A stretch of DNA of 64,000 nucleotides from Streptomyces sp. NRRL F-2664. GTDB taxonomy: Bacteria; Actinomycetota; Actinomycetes; Streptomycetales; Streptomycetaceae. This document shows, one piece after another, positions 14,993 to 23,408 of this stretch (positions are counted from its first letter, which is position 1; the number at the start of each line of letters is the position of its first letter). The notes under the pieces are model-generated. The model saw only the letters and a list, made by a program, of their open reading frames with translations. It did no database searches and was not told the DNA's origin. Position numbers and translations under genes: made by a program. The stretch lies in assembly GCF_000719345.1 (NCBI RefSeq), contig NZ_JOFX01000025.1, forward strand, positions 1-64,000. Reading direction: 5' to 3'.

Positions 14993-16633
14993 GTGAACCG
15001 TCGGCACTCCACCGCCCCACTGCGCCGCGGCCTCACCGCCGCCTGCGCCGCACTCCTGTTCGCCGCACTGGCCCCGGGTACCGCGACCGGTGCGGACCCG
15101 GCGCCGCCCCCGTCCCCCTCCCCCTCGGCGTCCGGCACCGGTGGCGCCGACGGCCTCGACCCGCGCATCGCGGAGATCATGCGCAAGCCCGAGTACCGCA
15201 ACGCCCAGTGGGGCCTGCTGCAGACCGGGCCGGACGGCGGCCCCGCGGAGCACAGCATGTTCCCCGACCAGTTCTTCGTCCCGGGGTCGACCGCCAAACT
15301 GGTCAGCGTCTCCGGCCCGTGGCACACCCTCGGCTCCGAACACCGCTTCGTGACCCCGGTGTACGCGGTCGGCGAGCGCAGTGGCTCGACCCTGACGGGC
15401 GACCTCGACCTCGTCGCCCAGGGCGACCTCACCATGGGCGGCAGGACGCGGCCCGACGGCACGGTGGCGTACACGGACCTCGACCACACCTACGCCGACG
15501 TCTTCACCGGAGCCACCCTCACCCCGGAGAACCCCCTCGCCGGGATCGACGAACTCGCCCGGCAGGTACGCGCCTCCGGCATCACCCGTGTCGAGGGGGA
15601 CGTCATCGTCGACAGCCGGCTGTTCGCCCCCGACCCGGGACTCGACCCGACGCCGACCCCGATGATCATCAATGACAACCTGATCGATCTCGTGACCAGC
15701 CCCGGGGATAGGGCGGGCGCCGCCGCCCGGCTCGACTGGCGGCCCCGGGTCGCCCCGTACCAGGTCAGCTCCACGGTGAAGACCGTCGCGGCCGGGGAGC
15801 CGACCGCCGTCACCGTGACGGCCACCGACGGCGGCACCCGCATCCGGCTCTCGGGCACCATCGCGGCGGACGCCCCGCCGCTGCTGCGCACCGCCCCGAT
15901 CGCGGACCCGGCGGCGTTCGGGCGGGCCGCGCTGATGCAGGCCCTCGACCGCGCCGGGGTGGAGGTCACCGCGGATCCGGCCGGACCCAATCCGGTCGCC
16001 CGACTGCCCCGCGACTACGACGGCCGGCCCCGGGTCGCGGCGTACACGTCCCCACCCTACGCCCAGTACGCCAAGCTGATCCTCAAGGTCAGCCACAACC
16101 TCGGCGCCAACCTGGGCATCTGCCTGATGGCCGTCTCGACCGGCAGCCGCCAGTGCGCGGACGGCTTCCCCGTGCTCGCGGACTTCCTGGACGAGGCGGG
16201 CGTGGACCGCGGACAACTGCAGCTGGCGGACGGCCGGGGCGGCAACCCGGCCGACCGGGCCACGCCCGCGGCTCTGGTGCAGATGCTGGCGTACTGGCAG
16301 AAGACCCCCGACGCCCGGCTCTTCCGCGAGGCGCTGCCCATCCTCGGCGTCGACGGGCTGCTGGCCGAGAACTGCCGCGACTGCCCGGCGCGCGGAAAGG
16401 TGTTCGCCAAGACCGGAGCGGCGGTCGGCCCGGACGACCTCAACGACCGCCTGGCCGTCGGGGCCATCACCATCGCGGGATACCTGGACCGCGGCGGCGG
16501 CCGATTCGACCCCTTCTACGCAGGTGTCAACGGCGCCTCCACCCCCGGTCCGGACACGCAGGACGTGGTGTCCATCGCCAACGACCTCGCCATGATCGCC
16601 GCCTATCTCCAAGAGGCACCGCCCCCGTCCTGA
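14993..16633 (+). CDS. dacB: D-alanyl-D-alanine carboxypeptidase/endopeptidase (PBP4 type)
   Basis: A 546-residue exported class C penicillin-binding protein that trims or cleaves peptidoglycan cross-links. A signal peptide (residues 1-33) and Pro/Ser linker precede the enzyme. The three active-site motifs are present: Ser99-Thr-Ala-Lys102, Ser367-His-Asn and KTG in FAKTGAAVG, with the large inserted domain between the first two as in PBP4. GTG at 14993 fits the signal peptide; the upstream open frame does not. It acts outside the membrane. It is monocistronic, with a hairpin across its stop codon. Confidence 0.93.
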   Translation: MNRRHSTAPLRRGLTAACAALLFAALAPGTATGADPAPPPSPSPSASGTGGADGLDPRIAEIMRKPEYRNAQWGLLQTGPDGGPAEHSMFPDQFFVPGSTAKLVSVSGPWHTLGSEHRFVTPVYAVGERSGSTLTGDLDLVAQGDLTMGGRTRPDGTVAYTDLDHTYADVFTGATLTPENPLAGIDELARQVRASGITRVEGDVIVDSRLFAPDPGLDPTPTPMIINDNLIDLVTSPGDRAGAAARLDWRPRVAPYQVSSTVKTVAAGEPTAVTVTATDGGTRIRLSGTIAADAPPLLRTAPIADPAAFGRAALMQALDRAGVEVTADPAGPNPVARLPRDYDGRPRVAAYTSPPYAQYAKLILKVSHNLGANLGICLMAVSTGSRQCADGFPVLADFLDEAGVDRGQLQLADGRGGNPADRATPAALVQMLAYWQKTPDARLFREALPILGVDGLLAENCRDCPARGKVFAKTGAAVGPDDLNDRLAVGAITIAGYLDRGGGRFDPFYAGVNGASTPGPDTQDVVSIANDLAMIAAYLQEAPPPS

Positions 16634-16645
16634 GGGGGCCCGTGC
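16616..16645 (+). terminator. Hairpin terminator at the dacB end
   Basis: GCAC-c-GCCCCC pairs with GGGGGC-cc-GTGC around a 7-base loop that includes the stop codon. The stem is GC-rich and has no U-tract, which is normal for Streptomyces terminators. The next gene converges from the other strand. Confidence 0.55.
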
Positions 16646-16687
16646 GGGGTCGCACGCAGGGCATCTCCTGCCCGTGGGGCGGGGCGG

Positions 16688-17542
16688 CTACGGGCGGGCG
16701 GCCGTGACCAGGTGGTAGTCCAGGATCCGCTGCTCCCAGGCGGTCATGAAGTTGCGCGGCCAGGTGCCCGGGGCCCACTGGCGGGCGAGCCAGCGGTCCC
16801 ATCCCGGCCACACCTGCGGGCCGATCGAGTCGGCGCGCACGTCGTCGAAGCCGGCTCCGGCGAAGGCCTGCGTGAGCCGGGAGACCGGCCGGGCGATGTC
16901 GAGTCCGCTCGCGAACGTCTCCAGGAGCCCCGCGAGCCGCTCCTGCGGCGCGGGCACCCCGTCGACGCTGAAGAAGCCGGCCACGGCGACCCGCCCGCCG
17001 GGGCGCAGCACCCGGGCGGCCTCCCGGGCGAAGGCCTGCAGGTCCGGAAAGTGCTGGACCGCCTCGACGCTGTAGAGGCAGTCGAACCCGGCGTCGCCGA
17101 GCGGCAGGTCCTCGGCCGCTCCGAGGACGAAGCGCAGCCGGGGCGGCCGTGCGGCGAGGAGCGGGGCGTTCGCTGCGCGGGCCCGCCTCAGCTGGTGGGG
17201 GTGGATGTCGACGCCGGTGACCGAGGCGGGCCCGTACTCGTCCAGGGCGAGGGCGCACCCGAGCCCGAGGCCGCAGCCGATCTCGACGGCGCGGCCGCCG
17301 CCGGGGGCGACCGCGTCGAGCACGCGGCGGTAGAGGTCCTGCTCGCTCCGGATCCGGTCGTCCTGAGTCAGCGGCCGTTCGAGGTCGACGCACGCCCAGT
17401 AGCCGAAGTTGATGAACCCTCCGGCGAACACGGGTACGGCGCTGAGATCGGCCGGCCCGTACGTCTCCCACACCTCGGGCCGCACGGCGGGAGCGGGAAG
17501 CACGGCCGGAGCGGGCCGCTCCGCAGGGTCCTGCGCCACCAC
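16688..17542 (-). CDS. SAM-dependent methyltransferase (class I)
   Basis: A 284-residue Rossmann-fold methyltransferase. Motif I is AVEIGCGLGLGCALAL, the acidic residue after strand 2 is in VTGVDIHPHQL, and motif III follows in CLYSVEAVQHFPDL then RVLRPGGRVAVAGFF. The N-terminal INFGYW segment and overall pattern resemble small-molecule methyltransferases of the UbiE/sterol type. GTG at 17542 has GAGGAGG about eight bases upstream; GTG at 17539 and 17560 are alternatives. It stands alone, so the acceptor is unknown. Confidence 0.87.
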   Translation of the reverse strand: MVAQDPAERPAPAVLPAPAVRPEVWETYGPADLSAVPVFAGGFINFGYWACVDLERPLTQDDRIRSEQDLYRRVLDAVAPGGGRAVEIGCGLGLGCALALDEYGPASVTGVDIHPHQLRRARAANAPLLAARPPRLRFVLGAAEDLPLGDAGFDCLYSVEAVQHFPDLQAFAREAARVLRPGGRVAVAGFFSVDGVPAPQERLAGLLETFASGLDIARPVSRLTQAFAGAGFDDVRADSIGPQVWPGWDRWLARQWAPGTWPRNFMTAWEQRILDYHLVTAARP

Positions 17543-17644
17543 GCCACCGCCTCCTCGCACCGGGGCGCCGCGCCCCGTCGGCCACCAGTGTGGCCCGTGA
17601 AACCCCGTCAGGACAGAGGGCGCCTCCGGCCGTAGGCTGACGGC

Positions 17645-18175
17645 ATGGATCATGCCGCAGCCGCTGCCGGGGCCGCCGCTTCGCCCGCCGACGCCGCGGC
17701 GGGGGCCGCCGCCCGGCTGAAGGAGCGGCTGTACGCGACGATCACCATGATCTCCGTGGTGATCGGCCTGGCCGCTTCCGAGTACGCCGACGCGGCCGGG
17801 ACGGCGGCCACGGTGGTGACGGCCGCCGTCGGACTGTGGCTGGCGACGCTCGTCGCGGACCAGCAGGCCCACCGCGTCGTCCACGGCCGGCTCGCCACCG
17901 GGGCGGAGCTGCGGCACATGCTGTGGGTCGGCAGCCCCCTGCTGCTGTCCGCCGTCGGCCCGCTGATCCTGATCGCCTCCTCCGCCCTGGGGGTGATGGA
18001 CCTGCGGACCGCCCTGTACGCCTCGGCCGGGGTGAGCGTGGCCGGCCTGTTCTGCTGGGGCTGGTACGGGGGCGTCCGCATGGGCAGCGGAGCGGCCGTC
18101 GCCGTGCTGGCCGGCGCCCTCGACGCGGTGATCGGCCTGGCCGTGGCGCTGGTGAAGGCCGCTGCAGGGCACTGA
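17645..18175 (+). CDS. Four-helix membrane protein, function unknown
   Basis: A 176-residue integral membrane protein. After an Ala-rich cytoplasmic start come about four hydrophobic helices (ATITMISVVIGLAASEY, LLLSAVGPLILIASSALGV, VAGLFCWGWYGGVRMG, ALDAVIGLAVALVKA). No transport or enzyme motif is recognised. A charged loop with DQQAHRVVHGR sits between helices 2 and 3. It is followed after 57 bp by an ArsR regulator on the same strand, but a palindrome in that gap suggests separate transcription. Confidence 0.7.
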   Translation: MDHAAAAAGAAASPADAAAGAAARLKERLYATITMISVVIGLAASEYADAAGTAATVVTAAVGLWLATLVADQQAHRVVHGRLATGAELRHMLWVGSPLLLSAVGPLILIASSALGVMDLRTALYASAGVSVAGLFCWGWYGGVRMGSGAAVAVLAGALDAVIGLAVALVKAAAGH

Positions 18176-18206
18176 ACCGGCGCCGGGACGGACGGTTCGC
18201 CATCCA

Positions 18207-18219
18207 CCGAAGTTTTCGG
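18207..18219. promoter_or_regulatory. Palindrome upstream of ArsR regulator
   Basis: CCGAA-GTT-TTCGG is a perfect 5-bp inverted repeat 13 bases before the ATG of the ArsR-type regulator. Its half site CCGAA(A) also appears in the palindrome before the DMT exporter gene. This suggests autoregulation by the encoded repressor. Confidence 0.5.
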
Positions 18220-18232
18220 GCATCCTGGACGG

Positions 18233-18967
18233 ATGAACGACGTGCTTCCCGGGCCGCCCGCGGACGCCCCGGCCCCCGCGGCCCGGCTGGCGGCCTTCGC
18301 CGCCGCCCTGGCCGACGAGACACGGGCCTCGATCTGCATGACCCTGCTGGAGGGGCGCGCCTGGACCGCCGGCGAGCTGGCCCGGATCACGGGGGTGGCG
18401 CCCTCCACCGTCTCCGGGCACCTGGCCCGGCTGCTCGACGCAGGCATCTGTGCGACGGAACGGCAGGGCCGTCACAGCTACGTGCGCGTCGCCGACGCCG
18501 CGACGGCCCGCCTGTTGGACGAACTCGCCTCGTACGCGGTCCCGGACCGGGACGCCGCGCACGCCGTCCCGGTGGTCGCCGCACCGGATCCGCTGGCACG
18601 TGCCCGGACCTGCTACGACCACTTCGCCGGCCGGCTGGGCATGGCGGTGACCGACGCGATGGACCGGCGCGGCCTGCTGCGCACGGACGGCGTCTTCGAA
18701 CTGACGGAAGCCGGCCGCCTCTGGTGCGCCGAGGCCGGCATCCCCCTTGCCGGCGAGGGCCGCAGGCGGGCGGCGAGTTCCTGCCTGGACTGGACGGAGC
18801 GGCGCCGACACCTGGGCGGCCTGGCGGGAGCGCGGCTGTGCGCACGGTCGCTGGCGCAGGGCTGGGTGGTGCGACCGCCGGGCGGCGGGCGCGCGCTGGA
18901 GGTCACCGCAGCCGGCGAACGCGCGCTCGGCGACCTGTTGGGGGTGACGCGCGCGGACTGGGCGTAG
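18233..18967 (+). CDS. ArsR/SmtB family winged-helix regulator
   Basis: A 244-residue regulator. Residues 15-100 form an ArsR-type winged helix (ALADETRASICMTLLEGRAW, then TAGELARITGVAPSTVSGHL) with the wing RQGRHSYVRVAD. The C-terminal 140 residues form a second domain with a longer helical region and a WTERRRHLGGLAGARLC segment, seen in larger actinobacterial ArsR proteins. It lacks the CVC metal-binding pair of classical ArsR, so a metal inducer is doubtful. It precedes a DMT exporter and a PanE-like reductase, which it probably controls. Confidence 0.9.
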   Translation: MNDVLPGPPADAPAPAARLAAFAAALADETRASICMTLLEGRAWTAGELARITGVAPSTVSGHLARLLDAGICATERQGRHSYVRVADAATARLLDELASYAVPDRDAAHAVPVVAAPDPLARARTCYDHFAGRLGMAVTDAMDRRGLLRTDGVFELTEAGRLWCAEAGIPLAGEGRRRAASSCLDWTERRRHLGGLAGARLCARSLAQGWVVRPPGGGRALEVTAAGERALGDLLGVTRADWA

Positions 18968-19039
18968 GGCGTGTCTTTCGGATCGATGCCGGGCTCGCGG
19001 GCCGCCCGTGATCCGACAGCGCGTACTGGCACCGATGAT

Positions 19040-19059
19040 ATTTCGGTCGACGCCGAAAT
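19040..19059. promoter_or_regulatory. Palindromic operator before the DMT exporter
   Basis: ATTTCGG at 19040-19046 and CCGAAAT at 19053-19059 form a perfect 7-bp inverted repeat with a 6-base spacer, 22 bases before the exporter start. It shares half-site sequence with the palindrome in front of the upstream ArsR gene. The position would block transcription initiation or elongation. Confidence 0.6.
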
Positions 19060-19081
19060 GTTGGAGTCGTAGAGTGGCGGC

Positions 19082-20050
19082 ATGACGTTCCGCTCCCGTC
19101 CGATCCCTCCCGGCGTCCTCACCGTCGCCGCCGTCACCTTCACGGTGTGCGCCTGGGCCTCCGCCTTCGTCTCCATCCGCAGCGCGGGCGCCGCCTACTC
19201 CCCCGGCGCTCTGGCCCTCGGCCGGTTGCTGGCCGCCTCGCTGGTGCTCGGCGTCCTGCTCCTCGTCCGCCGCCAGGGGCTGCCGCCCCGCGGGGCGTGG
19301 GGCGGGATCCTGGTCTCGGGCGTGGTGTGGTTCTGCGGCTACACGGTCGCATTGAACTGGGGTGAGCGGCTGGTCGACGCCGGCACGGCGTCCCTGCTCG
19401 TGAACACCGGGCCCATCCTCATGGCCCTGCTCGCGGCCCGCCTGCTCGGGGAGGCGTTGCCGCCGCGCCTGCTCGCCGGCATGGCGGTCTCCTTCGCCGG
19501 GGCGGTGGTCGTGGGCCTGTCGATGTCGTCGGGCGACGGCGGCTCCGCCTCGCTCCTCGGAGTCCTCCTGTGCCTGCTCGCGGCGGTGGCGTACGCGACC
19601 GGCGTCATCGCGCAGAAGCCCGCCCTGTCCTACGGGACGCCCCTGCAGATCACCGCGTACAGCTGCATGACGGGCGCCGCGGTCTGTCTGCCCTTCACGG
19701 GCCGGCTGCTCGACGAACTGCCCCGGGCACCCCTCTCCGCGACCTTGAACATGGTCTACCTGGGCGTGGTCCCCACCGCCCTCGCCTTCACCACCTGGAC
19801 CTACGCTCTGGCCCGCATGGCCGCCGGCCGGCTGGGCGCCACGACGTATGCCGTCCCGGCCGTCGTCGTCCTGCTGAGCTGGGCGCTGCTGGGCGAGGTA
19901 CCGGCCTGGCTGACACTGCTCGGTGGGGCGCTGTGTCTCGCCGGTGTGGCGGTCTCCCGGTACGCGCCGCGCGGCCCCCGGCCGCCGCGCTCCCTCCGCG
20001 CTCCCGCCGACGGCACCCCGCTCGCTCCCACGAAGGGCACCCGCGCATGA
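19082..20050 (+). CDS. EamA/DMT family transporter
   Basis: A 322-residue inner-membrane protein with ten predicted helices arranged as two EamA repeats (first repeat about 10-140, second about 155-290). Members export amino acids, metabolites or drugs. Characteristic blocks are the start FTVCAWASAFVSIRSAG and the middle VALNWGERLVDAGTASLLV, then the P-x-x-A-F-TWTYAL block of the second repeat. The last 30 residues are Pro/Arg-rich and cytoplasmic. Its stop overlaps the next gene by four bases. The ArsR protein upstream probably controls it. Confidence 0.9.
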   Translation: MTFRSRPIPPGVLTVAAVTFTVCAWASAFVSIRSAGAAYSPGALALGRLLAASLVLGVLLLVRRQGLPPRGAWGGILVSGVVWFCGYTVALNWGERLVDAGTASLLVNTGPILMALLAARLLGEALPPRLLAGMAVSFAGAVVVGLSMSSGDGGSASLLGVLLCLLAAVAYATGVIAQKPALSYGTPLQITAYSCMTGAAVCLPFTGRLLDELPRAPLSATLNMVYLGVVPTALAFTTWTYALARMAAGRLGATTYAVPAVVVLLSWALLGEVPAWLTLLGGALCLAGVAVSRYAPRGPRPPRSLRAPADGTPLAPTKGTRA

Positions 20051-20976
20051 GGATCCTCACGGTCGGCGCCGGCGCCGTCGGCGGCTTCTTCGGTGCCCGC
20101 CTCGCCGAGGCGGGCCAGGACGTCTCCTTCCTGGTGCGGCCGGCCCGCGCCGAGGCCCTGCGGGCCCGCGGCCTGCGGGTGGACGGCCAGGGGGAGCGCC
20201 TGCGCCTCACGCCGCGGCTGGTCACCGCCGGCGCGCCGGGCGGCCCCTACGACCTGGTCCTGCTCTCCGTGAAGGCGACCGCCCTGCAGTCGGCACTGGC
20301 CGACATCGGGCCGGCCGTCGGCCCGGGCACCGCCGTCGTACCGCTGCTGAACGGCATGGCACAGCTCGACGCGCTCGTCGCGCGCCTCGGGGCCGGGGCG
20401 GTCCTCGGCGGGGTGGCGAAAGTGGTCACCACGCTGAACGAGGAGGGCGACATCCTCCGCATGGCCCCGCCGGCGGTCATCCTGACCGGCGAGATCGACG
20501 GCCGTCCCTCGGCCCGGGTGGACGCGATCCGCACCGTCCTGACCGGGGCGGGCATCGACTCGCCGGAGACCGGGGACATCGTCGCCGCCATGTGGCACAA
20601 GTGGGTCTTCATCTCCACGCTGGTCGCCTTCACCTGCCTGATGCGCGGCACCGTCGGGGAGGTGAACGCGGTGACGGGCGGGCCTGCCCTCGCAGCCCGC
20701 CTGCTCGCCGAGGCGGCGGCGGTGTCCGGGGCGGCCGGGCACCCGGTGCCCGAGGCCGAACGGGCCTTCACCACGGCGACGCTCACGGCCCCCGGGTCAC
20801 CCCTGACGCCGTCCCTGTACCGCGACCTGGTGGCCGGAGTGCCGACGGAGGCCGACCACGTGCTGACCGACCTCACCGTCCGCGCCCGCGCGCTGGGGGT
20901 GGCCACTCCCCTGCTGGACCTGGCGGCCCTCCATCTGCGCGTGCACGAGCACCGCCTGGCGGCGGGCCGTCCCTGA
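20047..20976 (+). CDS. 2-dehydropantoate 2-reductase family protein
   Basis: A 309-residue NADPH-dependent ketopantoate reductase-fold enzyme (PanE/ApbA). The N-terminal Rossmann motif is GAGAVGGFFGARLAEAG. The catalytic Lys is in LLSVKATAL, and a C-terminal helical domain holds the KWVFISTLVAFTCLMR segment. ATG overlaps the exporter stop (ATGA), so the two proteins are made together. The pairing with an exporter suggests a keto-acid detoxification or secondary role rather than housekeeping pantothenate synthesis, but that is inference. Confidence 0.87.
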   Translation: MRILTVGAGAVGGFFGARLAEAGQDVSFLVRPARAEALRARGLRVDGQGERLRLTPRLVTAGAPGGPYDLVLLSVKATALQSALADIGPAVGPGTAVVPLLNGMAQLDALVARLGAGAVLGGVAKVVTTLNEEGDILRMAPPAVILTGEIDGRPSARVDAIRTVLTGAGIDSPETGDIVAAMWHKWVFISTLVAFTCLMRGTVGEVNAVTGGPALAARLLAEAAAVSGAAGHPVPEAERAFTTATLTAPGSPLTPSLYRDLVAGVPTEADHVLTDLTVRARALGVATPLLDLAALHLRVHEHRLAAGRP

Positions 20977-21084
20977 CGCCGGCCGGTACGACTGGCGGGC
21001 CTCCTCACCCGGATGCCCCCGAGCGGTGGGCGTCCGGGCCGCCGGGCCGTTGACTGGGAGGCCCGAGGACTCTGTGGAGGCGTG

Positions 21085-21591
21085 GTGGCGACGGTCGCGT
21101 GGATGCGTGGTGCGGCAGGCGTGGTACTGGCGGCGGTGGCGCTCGGCACCGCGGGCTGTTCGGGCGGCGACGGCGACCCGTCCGGCGCCGTCTCCAGTGC
21201 CGCGTCCGCGGTGAAGTCGGCCGGCGAGGCCGTTTCGTCGGCCGCTTCGGAGGCGGCGAAGTCCGCCGAGTCCGCGGCCGCCGTCGCCAAGGACAAGCTC
21301 GCGGACGTCAAGAACGGGGTGGACGCCAAGGGCCAGGTGACACTGGGCGCCGTGGCCGCCGACGCGGACGGGTACACGACGGTCCCGGTGAAAGTGGCGA
21401 ACACCGACGAAGCCGCGAAGTCCTTCGCGGTGCAGGTGGAGTTCAAGGACGAGAGCGGCAACGTCGTCGACACGGTGGTCGTGACGGTCTCCGACGTCCC
21501 GGGCAAGGGCACCGGGCAGGGCACGGCCCGCAGCACCCACAAGCTGTCCGGCACGGTGTCGGCGCAGACCGCCACGGCCCTGCGCTACTGA
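21085..21591 (+). CDS. Predicted lipoprotein with FxLYD-like domain
   Basis: A 168-residue exported protein. The N-terminal hydrophobic stretch (RGAAGVVLAAVALGTAGC) ends in a lipobox-like GTAGC, so the mature protein probably starts at that Cys and is lipid-anchored. An Ala/Ser/Lys-rich helical linker of about 50 residues follows, then a beta-sandwich (VTLGAVAADADGYTTVPVKV, VQVEFKDESGNVVDTVVV) like FxLYD domains. GTG at 21085 has GGAGG four bases upstream; GTG 21082 and ATG 21103 are alternatives. It is a single gene of unknown role at the cell surface. Confidence 0.75.
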   Translation: MATVAWMRGAAGVVLAAVALGTAGCSGGDGDPSGAVSSAASAVKSAGEAVSSAASEAAKSAESAAAVAKDKLADVKNGVDAKGQVTLGAVAADADGYTTVPVKVANTDEAAKSFAVQVEFKDESGNVVDTVVVTVSDVPGKGTGQGTARSTHKLSGTVSAQTATALRY

Positions 21592-21734
21592 GCCCCGCGG
21601 GCACCCCGCTCCGGCGGGGCCCGCCCGCGGCGGCCGCGCACCCGCAGCCGCACGCCGGTCGCGGCCGGCGCCGCCGGCGCCGAGCGGCGTCCATCGGGAG
21701 GTATAACGGCGCACCGCGCGCTAACCTCCCGGGC

Positions 21735-22820
21735 ATGATTGACATGGACATGCTGCGATTGCCGTTCCGCGGCCGCCCGGGCGGTGCGCTCCGGAAGGGC
21801 CGCGCCCGTCGCACCGTCGTGGGCCTCCTCCTGCTGGCGCTCCTGAGTACGGCCTTCACCACCGCGACGGCCACCGGCCCGGCTGCCGCGGCCGCCACGA
21901 GCACTGCCGCCCCGGCCGCGGCTGCCGCGGCGTCCGCCCGCTGGGGCGACCGCCGCCTCGACGACGTCTCCTTCCTCACCACCCACAACGCTTTCACCAA
22001 CTACGAGGACTCCCGGTGGAGTTCCGTCAACCAGTCGGAATCGGTGCGCTCCCAGCTCGACGGCGGTGTCCGCGGCCTGAGCCTGGACACGCACTGGTAC
22101 GAGCGCAGCACCTGGCTGTGCGTGATCAGCTTCGGCAGCGACTGCTACCCCAGCGACGTGTACCTGTGCCACGGCGACTGCAAGGCCTTCGCCGGCGCCA
22201 CGTACGCCCTGCCCCGCCAGTCCTTGCACGGCACCCTGCAGACCGTGGTGGACTTCCTCGCCGCCCACCCCCAGGAGGTCGTGACCGTCTTCCTGGAGGA
22301 CTATGTGAGCGCCGACCGGCTGAGCCGGTCCCTGGACCGGGTCGGGGGGCTGCGGGAGATGCTGATCCGGCCCGACGAGTGGGGCGTGCGGCAGAACGGC
22401 TGGCCGAAGGTGGCCGACCTCGTCACCTCCGGCAAGCGGCTGCTGATCTTCTCCGACCGGTCCGACCGGGAGCACCTGGGCGTCATGTACGACAGGTCCT
22501 GGACGGTGAGCAACTACTGGAGCCTCGGGGACCTCGGCAACGACACGGCGTGCGTGAGCCGTTGGCCCGACGTGCCCCTGGACCGCCAGGAGCCCGGCTT
22601 CCGCCGCCTGTTCACGATGAGCCACCACCGCAACGTGCCGACCGTCCTGACGGCGGCCCTGGACAACGGCGCCAAGCTGCGCAACCGCATCGCCGAGCAG
22701 TGCAGGCCCGCGGCCGGGGGCCGCGACCCGAACTTCGTCTCGGTCGACTTCCACCGCCTGTCGGACAGCAGCGGACACACCCCGGCCTCGGTCGTCGCCG
22801 AGCTCGACGCGAGCCCGTAG
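21735..22820 (+). CDS. Secreted phosphatidylinositol phospholipase C-like protein
   Basis: A 361-residue exported protein. Residues 1-57 contain a basic start, a hydrophobic core (VVGLLLLALLSTAFTTAT) and an Ala-rich linker. The rest is a PI-PLC X-like TIM barrel: SFLTTHNAF holds the first catalytic His, GVRGLSLDTHWY matches the second region, and TVFLEDYV matches a later strand. Extra cysteines (CVISFGSDC, CHGDCKAF) suggest disulfides. Members cleave glycerophosphoinositides or related head groups. It is followed by a hairpin. Whether it is active as a phospholipase is not proven by sequence. Confidence 0.83.
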   Translation: MIDMDMLRLPFRGRPGGALRKGRARRTVVGLLLLALLSTAFTTATATGPAAAAATSTAAPAAAAAASARWGDRRLDDVSFLTTHNAFTNYEDSRWSSVNQSESVRSQLDGGVRGLSLDTHWYERSTWLCVISFGSDCYPSDVYLCHGDCKAFAGATYALPRQSLHGTLQTVVDFLAAHPQEVVTVFLEDYVSADRLSRSLDRVGGLREMLIRPDEWGVRQNGWPKVADLVTSGKRLLIFSDRSDREHLGVMYDRSWTVSNYWSLGDLGNDTACVSRWPDVPLDRQEPGFRRLFTMSHHRNVPTVLTAALDNGAKLRNRIAEQCRPAAGGRDPNFVSVDFHRLSDSSGHTPASVVAELDASP

Positions 22821-22886
22821 GGACGCCCCGCGGGCCCGCCGGGGATGCGCCCTACCACGGCGGGCTGCCATGCGGGGGCCGGCAGT

Positions 22887-22913
22887 GTGCACCGCCCGCC
22901 GGAGGCGGTGCAC
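22887..22913 (+). terminator. Hairpin terminator after PI-PLC-like gene
   Basis: GTGCACCGCC at 22887-22896 pairs perfectly with GGCGGTGCAC at 22904-22913 around a 7-base loop. It lies 66 bases past the stop codon, before an independent EF-hand gene. There is no U-tract, as is common in this GC range. Confidence 0.6.
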
Positions 22914-23021
22914 GTCACGGGATGAAGGGACCCGGCCCGGCAACCCCGCGGGGGCGCGCCGCGTCCTTGAGTACAGGACCCGCCGGCAGCAACGCCGTGC
23001 GCACCGCTGAGAGGACATGTG

Positions 23022-23273
23022 ATGAGCGAGAAGGCCCGGCGGTTGTTCGACGCCCTCGACCTCGACCAGGACGGCACCCTGACGCGTGCCGAGGTCATCG
23101 GCGCCCTGCGCTCCAAAGGGCCGACGCTCGCGGCGCAGGGGGCGATCCCGTTCTGGGGCGTCGGCGACACCGAGGACTCCTCGGCACTGTTCGACGCCGC
23201 CGACCAGAACGGCGACCGCGTGCTCAGCTTCGAGGAGTTCGCGGCCGTGGTCGACCGCCGCTTCGGCTGGTAG
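23022..23273 (+). CDS. EF-hand calcium-binding protein
   Basis: An 83-residue calmodulin-like protein with two canonical EF-hand loops: Asp13-x-Asp15-x-Asp17-x-Thr19-x-Thr21-x-x-Glu24 and Asp61-x-Asn63-x-Asp65-x-Val67-x-Ser69-x-x-Glu72. All calcium ligand positions are filled. GAGAGGA is six bases before the ATG; a GTG one codon earlier is an alternative. Small EF-hand proteins of this type in Streptomyces are thought to buffer calcium or sense it during development. It is probably monocistronic. Confidence 0.9.
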   Translation: MSEKARRLFDALDLDQDGTLTRAEVIGALRSKGPTLAAQGAIPFWGVGDTEDSSALFDAADQNGDRVLSFEEFAAVVDRRFGW

Positions 23274-23408
23274 CCGTCCCACCGTGCGGCAGCAGGCGGG
23301 CGGCGCGAGAATGGCAGGGGCGGCGGGGCGCCCGCGCGGACGGCTACGGCCCCGGCCGGCCCGCGGCACGGCCCACCCGGACGGGGCGGACGAGTCAGGT
23401 GATCGCAC

